Below the pieces are notes generated by a model. The model was not told the DNA's origin. It did not search any database and saw nothing but the letters and a program-made list of their open reading frames with translations. A DNA stretch of 64,000 nt, taken from contig UQDE01000007.1 of assembly GCA_900539735.1 (NCBI GenBank), positions 1-64,000 of the forward strand, given 5' to 3'. Shown here in pieces: positions 51,205 to 60,063 of this stretch; position 1 is the stretch's first letter, and each line of letters opens with the position of its first letter. Both the position numbers and the translations under genes were made by a program. Origin of the DNA: an uncultured Collinsella sp. (GTDB taxonomy: Bacteria; Actinomycetota; Coriobacteriia; Coriobacteriales; Coriobacteriaceae).

Positions 51205-51594
51205 TTAGGATTCCGCCGCTTGGCCCGTCGCCTCGCCCCGGTTCAGCATCGCCCTCAGTTTCTCGAAGCTTTCCTCGCTCAGGCAGTGCTCCATGTGGCA
51301 GCCCTCTTGCGACGCGACCTCAGCCGAAACACCCGCATCCTCCAGCAGCCCCACGAAAAAGCAGTGACGCTCCCACATTTGGCGAGCGACCTCCAGACCA
51401 CGCTCCGTCAGATGAACGTCGCGCTTGCCCATTTCGACATAGCCGTTGCTTTCCAGCGTCGCCATGGCCTTGGAAACGCTCGCCTTGGTTACGCCGAGGT
51501 ACTCCGCAACGTCGATCGAGCGCACGATGCCCTGGCGTTCCGACAGAACGTAGATCGATTCGAGATAGTCTTCTCCGGATTCACGTAGGGCCAT
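51205..51594 (-). CDS. DtxR/MntR-family metal-dependent regulator
   Basis: A 129-residue metalloregulator. The N-terminal helix-turn-helix (IDVAEYLGVTKASVSKAMATL, ~27-47) and the metal/dimer domain with ERHCFFVGLLEDAGVS and EGCHMEHCLSEESFEKL (~75-115) match MntR-type proteins; ligand residues Cys, His and Glu are present, and no SH3 domain is attached. Such proteins repress Mn or Fe uptake genes, or activate exporters, when metal is bound. The ATG at 51594 has GAAAGGCGGCCC ahead. Its leader has repeated GGCTAAC/GGGCAAC words that may be self-regulatory. The target genes are not certain. Confidence 0.88.
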   Translation of the reverse strand: MALRESGEDYLESIYVLSERQGIVRSIDVAEYLGVTKASVSKAMATLESNGYVEMGKRDVHLTERGLEVARQMWERHCFFVGLLEDAGVSAEVASQEGCHMEHCLSEESFEKLRAMLNRGEATGQAAES

Positions 51595-51747
51595 GGGCCG
51601 CCTTTCGCGATGATTGCTAGTTAGCCTTTGGATACTTTCCACGGCTTACTCTACCGCAAAAGTTGCCCATGTCTTACTACTTTGCCTAAAAGTTAGCCGT
51701 GTTTCATAAAACGAGCGGGACGAAAACAAAATGGGAACACGCCCCGC

Positions 51748-51770
51748 AAGGAGTGTCCCCAAGTGCCGAG
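51748..51770. repeat. Dispersed repeat B fragment behind the Cof-type HAD gene
   Basis: AAGGAGTGTCCCCAAGTGCC recurs from 14182 and 27049. A GGGAACAC/GTGTCCC half-stem spans 51734-51760. It lies within 10 bases of the stop at 51777. Confidence 0.6.
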
Positions 51771-51776
51771 CCGCAG

Positions 51777-52547
51777 CTATAGCAGTCCAAAGTACTTCGC
51801 GGCGTTGTAGATCCCATCGTCGTCCACGGCGGTCGTCACGTAGGTCGCCGCAGCTTTCACCGTGTCCTGCGCGTTGCCCATGGCCACACTTGTGCCCACG
51901 GCCGAGAACATCGACAGGTCGTTCTCGCCGTCGCCAAAGGCAATCGCCTCGCTCGCGTCGATGCCCAGGCGCTCCAGCGTCGCCGCCACACCCAGGTCCT
52001 TGCCGCCGTCGGCCGGAATAATGTCGCAGAACAGGTCGCACCAGCGCGTGGTTGTAGAATGCGACAGGACATCGGTAACTATGCCCTGGTCGGCCGGGTC
52101 CACAAAGGCGCAGAACTGGTAAACCGGCGCATCGAAAGCATGCTCAAAAGGCTCCTCGTGATACGAGATTCCGGCATTGTCGGCAGCCGCCACCACGCGC
52201 TTGGACAGACGGTTCACAAACGAATTCTCGCCCTGCATGCACAGTGAGTCGTAGCGCCCCTGCGCCACCTGGTCCACAATCACCGCAACGTCTTCCGGGT
52301 CGATCGGACAGCTGCGGTAGACGCCCTTGGCATCAAAACAGTGCTGGCCCGAAAGCGTAATGTACGCATCCCAACCCAAGTCGAACAGCCAATCCGGCAT
52401 CTGATAGGTCGGGCGACCCGTGGCGATTATGCACGCAATCCCCTGCTCGCGAAAGCTGTCGAGCACCTGTTGCGCCGACGCCGGAATCCGATGGGTCTTA
52501 AAGCTCAGCAACGTGCCGTCGATATCGAAAAATGCGGCCTTGATCAT
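51777..52547 (-). CDS. Cof-type HAD hydrolase
   Basis: A 256-residue HAD-superfamily phosphatase of the Cof (IIB) type. The nucleophile motif AFFDIDGTLLSF is at residues 5-16, IIATGRP (motif II) near residue 44, and the C-terminal GDGENDLSMFSAVGTSVAMGNA (motif IV region) near 205-225, with the characteristic IIB cap between. Substrates are typically sugar or coenzyme phosphates. I use the ATG at 52547; a TTG two codons earlier is in frame. It starts 7 bases behind the ABC-F stop, so the two genes form an operon. Confidence 0.9.
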   Translation of the reverse strand: MIKAAFFDIDGTLLSFKTHRIPASAQQVLDSFREQGIACIIATGRPTYQMPDWLFDLGWDAYITLSGQHCFDAKGVYRSCPIDPEDVAVIVDQVAQGRYDSLCMQGENSFVNRLSKRVVAAADNAGISYHEEPFEHAFDAPVYQFCAFVDPADQGIVTDVLSHSTTTRWCDLFCDIIPADGGKDLGVAATLERLGIDASEAIAFGDGENDLSMFSAVGTSVAMGNAQDTVKAAATYVTTAVDDDGIYNAAKYFGLL

Positions 52548-52553
52548 CCTCAA

Positions 52554-54413
52554 CTACTCCTCGCCCTCGAGCTTCTCGCTCGCCTCGAGCCACGCCATCT
52601 CCAACTCGTCCATGGCGGCGTGGGCCTCGTTGATCTTTGCCTGCTGCTCGTCGAGCGCCGTGTAATTGGTGGGGTCGACCTGGGTCATCGCGGCCTCGGC
52701 CTCCTCCACGCGTGCGCGCTGCGTCTCCATTTTGCGCTCGAGCGAGCTCACCTCGCGGCGGAGCTTCTGGCGTTCGGCGTTGGAAAGGCCATTGGGCTGG
52801 CCGCTCGACTTGGGCTTTTCGGCCGCAGCCGCCGCGGCACCGGTGTCAAACGTGCCGGTCTTGGCACTCGGCGCACCCACGGGCTCGCCCTCGGCGGTGG
52901 CGTTGCACAGGCGCAGGTACTGGTCGACGCCGCCGGGCATATGCGTCAGGTGACCGTCGATCAGCGCCCACTGCTGGTCGGTCACGCGCTCCATCAAGAA
53001 GCGGTCGTGTGTCACCAGGATCAACGTGCCGGGCCAGCCGTCGAGCAGGTCCTCGACAATCGCGAGCATGTCGGTATCCAGGTCGTTGCCGGGCTCGTCC
53101 AGGATGAGCACGTTGGGCTCGTCCAGGATCGTCAGCAGCAGCGACAGGCGACGGCGCTGGCCGCCCGAAAGATCGCCGATGCGGCTCCAGAGCTGCTGTG
53201 TCGTAAAGCCCAGGCGCTCGCAGAGCTTCTCGGGCGAAGTCTCCTTGCCGTCGATGACGTAGTACTTCTTATAGTTGCCGAGCACCTCGCGGATCGTGTC
53301 GCCCATGTAGGGTTCGAGCTCCTCGAGCTGCTGCGACAGCACGCCAAAGCGCACCGTCTGGCCAATCTTCACACGGCCGCGCGTGGGCTCAATCTTACCC
53401 TGGATCACATCGAGCAGCGTCGACTTGCCAGCGCCGTTCTCGCCCAAAAGACCATAGCGGTCGCCCGCGCCGATGAGCCAGGTCACATCGGAGAGCACCT
53501 GCTTGGGCGCGCCATCGGTATCCGCATAGCCGGCATCCACGTCGACTACGTCGATAACCTGCTTGCCCAGGCGGCTCACCGCCAGACGCTTAAGCTCCAG
53601 CTCGTCGCGTACGGGCGGTACGTCGGCGATGAGCTCGCGAGCGGCATCCACACGAAACTTGGGCTTGGTGGAGCGCGCCTGGGCGCCGCGGCTCAGCCAC
53701 GCGAGCTCCTTGCGCGCCATGTTTCGACGGCGCTCCTCGGTAACTGCGGCCATGCGGTCGCGCTCCACGCGCTGCAGGATATATGCGGAGTAACCGCCCT
53801 CGAAGGGGTCGACCTGGCCGTCGTGGACCTCCCACATGCTGGTACAGACCTCGTCCAAGAACCAGCGGTCGTGCGTGACCACGAGCATGGCGCCCTGGCT
53901 GCGCTGCCAGCGGGCCTTTAAGTGACGCGCGAGCCAGTTGATGGTACGCATGTCCAGGTGGTTGGTAGGCTCGTCGAGCATGAGCACGTCGTAGTCGCCG
54001 ATCAGCAGGCGCGCGAGGTCCACGCGACGGCGCTGGCCGCCCGAAAGCTCGCCCACCGTGCCCCCCCAGGGCACATCGCTAATAAGGCCGGCCAGGATCT
54101 GACGCGTGCGCGGGCTCGAGGCCCACTCATACTCGGGCGTGTCACCGACGACGGCATGATGCACGGTGTCGGTATCGACCAGGTTGTCCTTTTGGCCGAG
54201 CAATCCGATCGTGGTGTCGCGGCGGTGCGTCACGCGGCCGTCGTCGGGCTCCAGCGTGCCGGCGAGCACGCTCAGCAGCGTCGACTTTCCGTCGCCGTTT
54301 TTGCCGACGATGCCAATACGGTCGCCCTCGTCCACGCCGAGCGTCACGTTATCGAAAATATGCTTGGTGGGAAACTCTAGGCTGACGGAATCGCATCCCA
54401 AAAGAATCGCCAT
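52554..54413 (-). CDS. ABC-F family ATPase (Uup-like)
   Basis: A 619-residue soluble protein with two ABC domains and no membrane segments. First Walker A is GKNGDGKST (37-45), with signature LSGGQRRRVDLARLL and Walker B VLMLDEPTNHLDM; the second is GENGAGKST near residue 324 with LSGGQRRRLSLLL and LILDEPGNDLDT. A C-terminal coiled coil (~555-619, EVSSLERKMETQRARVEEAE) is like that of Uup. ABC-F proteins act on the ribosome or on DNA branch structures; resistance members exist but nothing here marks it as one. The ATG at 54413 follows GAAGGAGCAGGGCAT. Confidence 0.92.
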   Translation of the reverse strand: MAILLGCDSVSLEFPTKHIFDNVTLGVDEGDRIGIVGKNGDGKSTLLSVLAGTLEPDDGRVTHRRDTTIGLLGQKDNLVDTDTVHHAVVGDTPEYEWASSPRTRQILAGLISDVPWGGTVGELSGGQRRRVDLARLLIGDYDVLMLDEPTNHLDMRTINWLARHLKARWQRSQGAMLVVTHDRWFLDEVCTSMWEVHDGQVDPFEGGYSAYILQRVERDRMAAVTEERRRNMARKELAWLSRGAQARSTKPKFRVDAARELIADVPPVRDELELKRLAVSRLGKQVIDVVDVDAGYADTDGAPKQVLSDVTWLIGAGDRYGLLGENGAGKSTLLDVIQGKIEPTRGRVKIGQTVRFGVLSQQLEELEPYMGDTIREVLGNYKKYYVIDGKETSPEKLCERLGFTTQQLWSRIGDLSGGQRRRLSLLLTILDEPNVLILDEPGNDLDTDMLAIVEDLLDGWPGTLILVTHDRFLMERVTDQQWALIDGHLTHMPGGVDQYLRLCNATAEGEPVGAPSAKTGTFDTGAAAAAAEKPKSSGQPNGLSNAERQKLRREVSSLERKMETQRARVEEAEAAMTQVDPTNYTALDEQQAKINEAHAAMDELEMAWLEASEKLEGEE

Positions 54414-54471
54414 ATGCCCTGCTCCTTCGTAGAAATTCAACGTTGTCCATGATAGCAGCGAGCCCCACCCC

Positions 54472-54507
54472 AAACCACCACGAAGGTGCCTGTCCCCTTT
54501 GTGGTGG
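54472..54507 (-). repeat. Palindromic repeat A, copy 8
   Basis: CCACCACGAAGG/CCTTTGTGGTGG around TGCCTGTCC with one mismatch, reverse orientation. Unlike the other copies, it lies between a separate pstB terminator and the ABC-F start. Confidence 0.82.
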
Positions 54508-54524
54508 TCGTTTCGGTCGCAGAG

Positions 54525-54563
54525 CAAAAAGGCGGGCCATCTCGCAAAAGAGATGACCCGCCT
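54525..54563 (-). terminator. Rho-independent terminator of pstSCAB
   Basis: Minus-strand AGGCGGGTCATCTC/GAGATGGCCCGCCT stem with one G-U pair and TTTTTGC, 55 bases behind the pstB stop. Confidence 0.92.
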
Positions 54564-54618
54564 CTCCAATCAGTCCCGCGGCAACCGTGACCGCCGCGGG
54601 CCTCAAGCATGTCCCGGA

Positions 54619-55491
54619 CTAGGAGAACATGCCGGTGAGGTAATCATTCAGCCGCTTATCCTTGGGCCGTTGGAAAATCTCGTCGGTCTCGTCGTACTCG
54701 ACCATATCGCCCATGTAGAAGAACGCCGTGCGGTTGGACACACGCGACGCCTGCTCCATGTTGTGCGTCACGATGACGATGGCGCGGTCGGCAACGATCG
54801 ACGACATGAGGTCCTCGATCGCCAGCGTCGAGATGGGGTCGAGCGCCGAGCAGGGCTCGTCAAACAGGATCACGTCGGGGTTGAGCGCCAGCGTGCGCGC
54901 AATGCACAGACGCTGCTGCTGGCCGCCCGAAAGCGCGTAGGCGCTCTTGTCGAGCTTGTCCTTGACCTCGTCCCACAGCGCCGCACCACGCAGGCTCTCC
55001 TCGACCATGCGATCGAGTTCGTCGCGGTCGGTGATGCCGTGACGCCTGGGCGCAAACGTGATGTTGTCGCGAATGGACTTGCGGAAAGGATTGGGCTGCT
55101 GGAACACCATGCCAATGGAGCGGCGCAGCTCGTAGGTGTTCTCGGTCTTGGTGTTCACGTTGCGCCCGCGGTAGTTGATCTCGCCCTGCACGCGGCAACC
55201 GCGAATCTCGCGATTCATCAGGTTGAGGCTGCGCAAAAAAGTCGACTTACCGCAGCCCGAAGGCCCGATGAGCGCCGTGATCTCGCCCTTGTGAAAGTCG
55301 AGCGACGTATTGTGCAGTGCATGGTGGTCGCCATAGTACACGTTGACGTCCTTGGTGGAGAGCACGACCTCGTCGCTCACGGCCTTGCCGCTTACGCGCA
55401 CGCGCTTCTCGCTCTCCCCCACGCTCGACAGGAAGTCCTGGGTGTCGGACGATGTCGCTTCGGTTGCGGGCGTTGCTTTCATCTCGCTCAT
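54619..55491 (-). CDS. pstB: Phosphate ABC transporter ATP-binding protein
   Basis: ATPase of the high-affinity phosphate importer PstSCAB. The 290 residues have an N-terminal variable stretch of about 40, then the ABC domain: Walker A IGPSGCGKST near residue 81, the Pst-type Q-loop GMVFQQPNPFRKSI, signature LSGGQQQRLCIARTLA, and Walker B VILFDEPCSALDPIST. The ATG overlaps the pstA stop (ATGA), which implies translational coupling. Last gene of the operon; no phoU follows, since a terminator and the ABC-F gene come next. Confidence 0.97.
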   Translation of the reverse strand: MSEMKATPATEATSSDTQDFLSSVGESEKRVRVSGKAVSDEVVLSTKDVNVYYGDHHALHNTSLDFHKGEITALIGPSGCGKSTFLRSLNLMNREIRGCRVQGEINYRGRNVNTKTENTYELRRSIGMVFQQPNPFRKSIRDNITFAPRRHGITDRDELDRMVEESLRGAALWDEVKDKLDKSAYALSGGQQQRLCIARTLALNPDVILFDEPCSALDPISTLAIEDLMSSIVADRAIVIVTHNMEQASRVSNRTAFFYMGDMVEYDETDEIFQRPKDKRLNDYLTGMFS

Positions 55492-56414
55492 TCGGCCGTC
55501 ATCTTCCTTGCCAGTTGCTTGCCCACGATACGGGCGACTACGTTAAACAGCAGCACGCAAATCATCAGCAGCGCCGCGGTGCCCCAAACGATCTGCTGGG
55601 CCTCGGGGCTGCCCTCGCCATAGATCTTGTAGATGTGCACGGCGAGCGACTCACCGGGGCGGAACACGTTCCAGGCGCAGGTGGGGCTCGACAGGTTAAA
55701 GCTCAAGAAGTTCAGACGCACCGGCGAGCTCATGCCCGAGGTAAAGAGCAGCGCCGCGGCCTCGCCAAAGACGCGGCCGGCCGAAAGCACGATGCCGGTC
55801 ACGATGGCGGGCATGGCCTCGGGAATCAGGATGTGCAGCGTGGCCTCCCAGCGGGTAAGGCCCATGGCCAGGCATGCATCGCGCTGGGCCTGTGGCACGT
55901 CCTCGAGCGCCTGCTGAATCACGCGCACCAGGATGGGGATATTGAACATGGTGAGAGCGACGGCGCCGGAGATGATGGAGTACTTCCAGCCCAGCTGCAC
56001 CGAGAACACCAGAAAGCCGAACATGCCGACGACGATGGAAGGCAGCGAGGACAGCGTCTCGATGGCGGTAGAGGCGATGTCGCGGATAGGGCCGTTCGGC
56101 GCGTACTCAACCAGGAAGACCGCGCCGCCCAGACTGATGGGCACCGAGATGACCAGGGTGATCAACAGCAGATAGAACGAGTCGAACAGCTGGTAGAACA
56201 CGCCGCCCTGGGTTCCGTTGGCGCGCGACGGCTCCGTGAGAAAGCCAGGTTTGAACAGCGTCGAGATGCCCTCGAACAGGATGTAGGCCACCATGGAGAT
56301 GACGATGAGCATGACGATGGCGACGATTGCCGTCAGCACGCCCGTGGCGATGCGGTCCTGCTTTTGGACACGCCCGAGTCTCGCCTCGTCGATATGGATG
56401 CGCGTGCTAGCCAC
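55488..56414 (-). CDS. pstA: Phosphate ABC transporter permease PstA
   Basis: Membrane subunit of the phosphate importer, 308 residues with six membrane segments. SSLPSIVVGMFGFLVF and the EAA-type loop DACLAMGLTRWEATLHILIPEAMP are clear. I place the start at GTG 56414, preceded by GGGGGCGAAGG and overlapping the pstC stop by 8 bases (GTGGCTAG); a TTG eight codons earlier is the alternative. Overlaps on both sides show a tightly coupled operon. Confidence 0.94.
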   Translation of the reverse strand: MASTRIHIDEARLGRVQKQDRIATGVLTAIVAIVMLIVISMVAYILFEGISTLFKPGFLTEPSRANGTQGGVFYQLFDSFYLLLITLVISVPISLGGAVFLVEYAPNGPIRDIASTAIETLSSLPSIVVGMFGFLVFSVQLGWKYSIISGAVALTMFNIPILVRVIQQALEDVPQAQRDACLAMGLTRWEATLHILIPEAMPAIVTGIVLSAGRVFGEAAALLFTSGMSSPVRLNFLSFNLSSPTCAWNVFRPGESLAVHIYKIYGEGSPEAQQIVWGTAALLMICVLLFNVVARIVGKQLARKMTAE

Positions 56415-57315
56415 GAGCCTTCGCCCCCTTGCGGCCAATGAGATGGATAATCAGGATGAAGATGAGGCTCATGCCCATCAGCAGCAGACCGAGCGCCCAC
56501 AGAACATCGTCCTGGGCCGAGCCCTCGGCATAGACCGCCATAGACGTGGTGAGCGTGGTGGTGATGGTGGACGCCGGCGACAGCAGCGACGTCGGCATGG
56601 CCTCGATACCGCCGATGACCATGCGCACGGCGAGCGTCTCGCCAAAGGCGCGGGTCATGCCAAGGATGACCGCGGTCATGAGCGACGGCATGGCGCTCTT
56701 GAGCACCACGTGCCAGATGGTCTGCCAGCGGGTGTAACCCAGCGCGAGCGAGCCCTGTCGGTAGCTGTCGGGCACGGCGCGCAGGCCATCGACCGAAAGC
56801 GTGGTCATGGTCGGCAGGATCATGACGGCCAGCACGATGGCGCCGGGCAAGATGCCCAGGCCCGTGCTCACGTGGAAAACGCTCTTCATAAGGCCGACGA
56901 CAACGTGAAAGCCGATCAGGCCAAAGACGACCGAGGGAATGCCGGTCAAAAGCTCAATAAGCGGCTGAAAGACCTTGGAACCAAACTTAGGCTGAATCTC
57001 GACCGCAAAGATGGCAGAGCCGATGGCGATGGGCAGCGCGATGAGCGTGGAGAGCACCATGACCGCAAACGAGGTGACAATCAGGGGCAGGGCGCCGGTG
57101 TAGGGCAGGCCGCTTTCGGCTGTGTTGGCCAGGTCCCACTTGGTGCCGGTGAAGAACTCGACGACCGAAACGCCGTCCTTGAGAAAAGCCGAGAGGCCCT
57201 TTTGGGCGACCATAAAGATGAGCGCGGCAACGACAAGCGTCACGAGCGCAACGCACGCGCCCGTGACGCCCAGGCCCACGTTCTCAAGGTCGCGCTTTGG
57301 CAGCTGTTTTGCCAT
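56407..57315 (-). CDS. pstC: Phosphate ABC transporter permease PstC
   Basis: Second membrane subunit of the phosphate importer, 302 residues and six membrane segments. It has the PstC-type loop LLTGIPSVVFGLIGFHVV and the EAA-type SLALGYTRWQTIWHVVLKSA, with the large external loop after the first segment (GVSVVEFFTGTKWDLANT) that marks PstC. The start lies 24 bases after the pstS stop region with AAAGGTTTGCA ahead. It overlaps pstA. Confidence 0.96.
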   Translation of the reverse strand: MAKQLPKRDLENVGLGVTGACVALVTLVVAALIFMVAQKGLSAFLKDGVSVVEFFTGTKWDLANTAESGLPYTGALPLIVTSFAVMVLSTLIALPIAIGSAIFAVEIQPKFGSKVFQPLIELLTGIPSVVFGLIGFHVVVGLMKSVFHVSTGLGILPGAIVLAVMILPTMTTLSVDGLRAVPDSYRQGSLALGYTRWQTIWHVVLKSAMPSLMTAVILGMTRAFGETLAVRMVIGGIEAMPTSLLSPASTITTTLTTSMAVYAEGSAQDDVLWALGLLLMGMSLIFILIIHLIGRKGAKARG

Positions 57316-57339
57316 TGCAAACCTTTCCGGGGCGATTAC

Positions 57340-58278
57340 TTATTTAGCGGAGACCTTGCCGCTGGCGTCCTTGACGACCTTCATGGCAGAGACGGGGATA
57401 AAGCCCTGCTCCTCGACGAGCTTGCCCTGGACGTCATCGGAAAGCATGAACTCCAGGAAGGCCTTGGTGGCCTCGTCGGCATCCTTAGCGCAGTACATGT
57501 GCTCGGTAGCCCAGATCTTGAAGGAGTCGTCGGTGACATTCTTGCTCTTGGGCTCGACGCCCTCGACCTTGATGGCGTTGAACTTGGAGTCATCAAAGTG
57601 CGAGAAATCGAGGTAGGAGATGGCGTTGTCGGTGCTGCCCATCTGAGTCTGGACGTCGCCGGACTTGTCGAGCTCGGCGTCGCCCTTAAAGTCGACGGTC
57701 TCGTCGCCAAAGACGGCGGCCTCGAAGGTGGCGCGGGTACCGGAGCCGGCCTTGCGGTTGAGGACGACGATGGTGGCGTCGTCGCCGCCGACCTCCTTCC
57801 AGTTGGTAATCTGACCGGAGAAGATACCCTTGAGCTGCTCGAGGGACAGGTCGTCGACCTTGACGTTCTTGGAGACGACGGGGCCCATGCCCACGACGGC
57901 GACCTCGTGGTCGACGAGGTTCTTGACTTGATCGGCCTCAAGCTTGGTCTCGGCGAAGACGTCGGAGTTGCCGATGGTGACGGTGCCGGCGGCGACAGCG
58001 GTCAGGCCCTTGCCCGAACCGTTACCCGAGCCGGAGACGGAGACGTCGGGGTTGGCGTCCATGAACTTCTCGGCAGCGGCCTCGACGAGAGCCTGGAACG
58101 AAGAGGCACCGTCGTAGGTCACCTCGCCGGAGACGGACTCGGCAGCAGCGGCGCTACCCTTGTCGGCGGCATCGGATGCGCCGGAGCCGCCGCACCCAAC
58201 GAGACCGAGACCGACGATGCTGGCAAGACCACCAGCGAGGCCGAGGAACTGACGACGAGAATAAGCCTGATCGAGCAT
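57340..58278 (-). CDS. pstS: Phosphate-binding lipoprotein PstS
   Basis: Extracellular phosphate-binding component, 312 residues. The N-terminus has twin arginines (SRRQFLGLAGG, 7-17), a hydrophobic stretch and a lipobox GLVGC with acylated Cys29, so it is exported (possibly by Tat) and tethered to the membrane. The mature protein shows YDGASSFQALVEAAAEKF, SGSGNGSGKGL and VVLNRKAGSGTRATFE, the phosphate-coordinating loops of the PBP-like fold. GAAAGGAAGATC precedes the ATG at 58278. It leads the operon pstS-C-A-B; a PhoB-type box was not identified upstream. Confidence 0.96.
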   Translation of the reverse strand: MLDQAYSRRQFLGLAGGLASIVGLGLVGCGGSGASDAADKGSAAAAESVSGEVTYDGASSFQALVEAAAEKFMDANPDVSVSGSGNGSGKGLTAVAAGTVTIGNSDVFAETKLEADQVKNLVDHEVAVVGMGPVVSKNVKVDDLSLEQLKGIFSGQITNWKEVGGDDATIVVLNRKAGSGTRATFEAAVFGDETVDFKGDAELDKSGDVQTQMGSTDNAISYLDFSHFDDSKFNAIKVEGVEPKSKNVTDDSFKIWATEHMYCAKDADEATKAFLEFMLSDDVQGKLVEEQGFIPVSAMKVVKDASGKVSAK

Positions 58279-58482
58279 GATCTTCCTTTCATACATGCGA
58301 CTCGCGGGCACCCTGCCCGCTTTGCTGTTTGGAAAGATACGACCTCGATCGAACGGCAGCCGCGCCAGCTGCGGTTTCTTACGGGCATCTGATAGACCCT
58401 TACCGCAAGCGCTGCCCAGCCTTTACAAACGAATAACAATCCCGGCATTTAGCGTGGCGCGCCTTTTACACCGATAAAAAGA

Positions 58483-58549
58483 AGTTGCGGTGAAATAGTT
58501 CCTGTTTAGCTGTCAGGCAGCCGATTCTAGGAACTATTCCACCGCAACT
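58483..58549 (-). repeat. Palindromic repeat C, copy 1
   Basis: AGTTGCGGTGAAATAGTTCCT 58483-58503 pairs with 58529-58549 with one mismatch. It lies 24 bases behind the stop of the dipeptidase gene, on the minus strand, and 3' of it on no other gene. It resembles C copy 2 at 61757. Confidence 0.8.
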
Positions 58550-58572
58550 TAGATTGGCAAAACGCCGTAACC

Positions 58573-60009
58573 TTAAAGCTCTAATTCATTCAAACGAAGG
58601 ATCGCAACAATATAGATCTTGAGCGCCTGCTTGAGCTGTTCCTCGTTGGCGCACTCGTTGGGGCCGTGCATCTGGCCGCCCCATGCGGGCAGCTCCAGGC
58701 CGGTCTCCTCGGGGCCAAACGAGACGGCGCGGGCAAAGTTGCGCGCGTACGTGCCGCCGCCCATGGCAAAGGGCTCGGCATGCTTGCCGGTGAACTCGTT
58801 ATAGGTATCGATAAGCGCCTTCACGGCCGGATCGTCGGCAGACACCGAGAACGGCACCTTCGCACGACCCACACGGCACGTCACGCCAAAACGGCCCACG
58901 AGCGGCTCGAGCTGCTCGCGGATGGTATCGGCACTCGTGCTATCGGGGAAGCGCACGTCGATGACCTGCTCGATATGGCCATCCGCCACACGGATGACGC
59001 CAGCGTTGCAGGTAAGCGGGCCAAACGCTGGGCTCGTCGCGTCGATACCCAGGCCGCGACCATAGGCATCCGCATGCACAAAGGCCAGGAACTTGACGAA
59101 CTCGTGCTCGGCAGGCGTCAGCAGGCGCTCGTCGCGTGCACCAAACGCGTCCTCGGCCTCGCGCAGATACGACACGATCAGGCCGACGGCGTTGATGGTG
59201 CCCTCAGGCATCGAAGCGTGACCGCCAATACCGTGGGCGAAAATCTGCGCATGCCCGTTATCGAGTGTCGTGATCTCAAGGCGGTCGGCGTTCTCGACCG
59301 GCGCCGGCAGCTCATCGGCGGCAATCGCGAGCTCGCAGATAGACTGCGACGGAATGGCGTTGCTCGCCTCGGCACCGCTCCAGGACACAATGCGCCCGCC
59401 GTCGATCTTGGGGCTCACGAACGTCGCCCCAAACTGGCCCTTCTCAGCATTGCAGACCGGGAACTCGGCATCGGGCGTAAACAAAAAGTCGGGGTCTGCG
59501 CTGTTCTCCAGATAATGGTGAACGTCGGACATGCCCACTTCCTCATCGCAGCCCAGCAGCGCGCGGAAGGTGTAGCGCGGAACAATGCCGTGCTTGAGCA
59601 AGTAGGCGCCGGCGTAGAGTGACAATACCGCCGGGCCCTTGTCGTCAATCACGCCGCGACCGAGCAGCCAGCCCTCGCGGCGCTCCATGGTGAACGGGTC
59701 GGTGTTCCAGCCAGGGCCGGCGGGAACCACGTCCACGTGGCAGATAGTCGCGAGCTGTTTGTCGCCGCGGCCCGGGATATCGGCGATTCCCACATAGCCC
59801 TCGTCGTCGCTCGTCTGATAGCCGAGCTTCTGCGCGATGCCGAGCGCGCAATCGAGCGCGTCACGGACCGGGCGGCCAAACGGCGCGCCGGGCTCCGCAT
59901 CGGCAGAAACTGCCACGGACGGATAACTCACCAGCTGCTCGATATCGGCGACGACATCCTCCCAGACCTCGTCGACATACTCGGCAACGCTCTGCTCCAC
60001 CTGATTCAT
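58573..60009 (-). CDS. Sapep-family Mn2+-dependent dipeptidase (PepV-like, M20)
   Basis: A 478-residue M20 metallodipeptidase. The two-metal site appears as ICHVDVVPAGPGW (~84-96), GRGVIDDKGPAVLSLY (~112-127) with the bridging Asp, LLGCDEEVGMSD with the catalytic Glu pair, and FPVCNAEKG. The late His is in GGQMHGPNE. Length and order match PepV/Sapep rather than the shorter ArgE type at 38326. AGGAGGTCGTCC precedes the ATG at 60009. It would cleave dipeptides in the cytoplasm. Monocistronic with palindrome C behind it. Confidence 0.93.
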   Translation of the reverse strand: MNQVEQSVAEYVDEVWEDVVADIEQLVSYPSVAVSADAEPGAPFGRPVRDALDCALGIAQKLGYQTSDDEGYVGIADIPGRGDKQLATICHVDVVPAGPGWNTDPFTMERREGWLLGRGVIDDKGPAVLSLYAGAYLLKHGIVPRYTFRALLGCDEEVGMSDVHHYLENSADPDFLFTPDAEFPVCNAEKGQFGATFVSPKIDGGRIVSWSGAEASNAIPSQSICELAIAADELPAPVENADRLEITTLDNGHAQIFAHGIGGHASMPEGTINAVGLIVSYLREAEDAFGARDERLLTPAEHEFVKFLAFVHADAYGRGLGIDATSPAFGPLTCNAGVIRVADGHIEQVIDVRFPDSTSADTIREQLEPLVGRFGVTCRVGRAKVPFSVSADDPAVKALIDTYNEFTGKHAEPFAMGGGTYARNFARAVSFGPEETGLELPAWGGQMHGPNECANEEQLKQALKIYIVAILRLNELEL

Positions 60010-60063
60010 GGACGACCTCCTTACCAATGAGCGGCGAGCGTGCCCGCCCCTCACATCAAATAC

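Noticed and set aside
52341..53921. 526-codon plus-strand frame opposite the HAD and ABC-F genes
   Set aside because: Overlaps two clearly conserved genes and has no recognisable domain or ribosome site.
52554..54413. Antibiotic-resistance ABC-F assignment
   Set aside because: The C-terminal coiled coil and short interdomain linker fit the Uup housekeeping type, and no resistance context is present.
56293..58392. 699-codon plus-strand frame opposite pstC/pstS
   Set aside because: Antisense to two genes with full family motifs; the translated sequence is Asp/Gly/His/Leu-rich nonsense.
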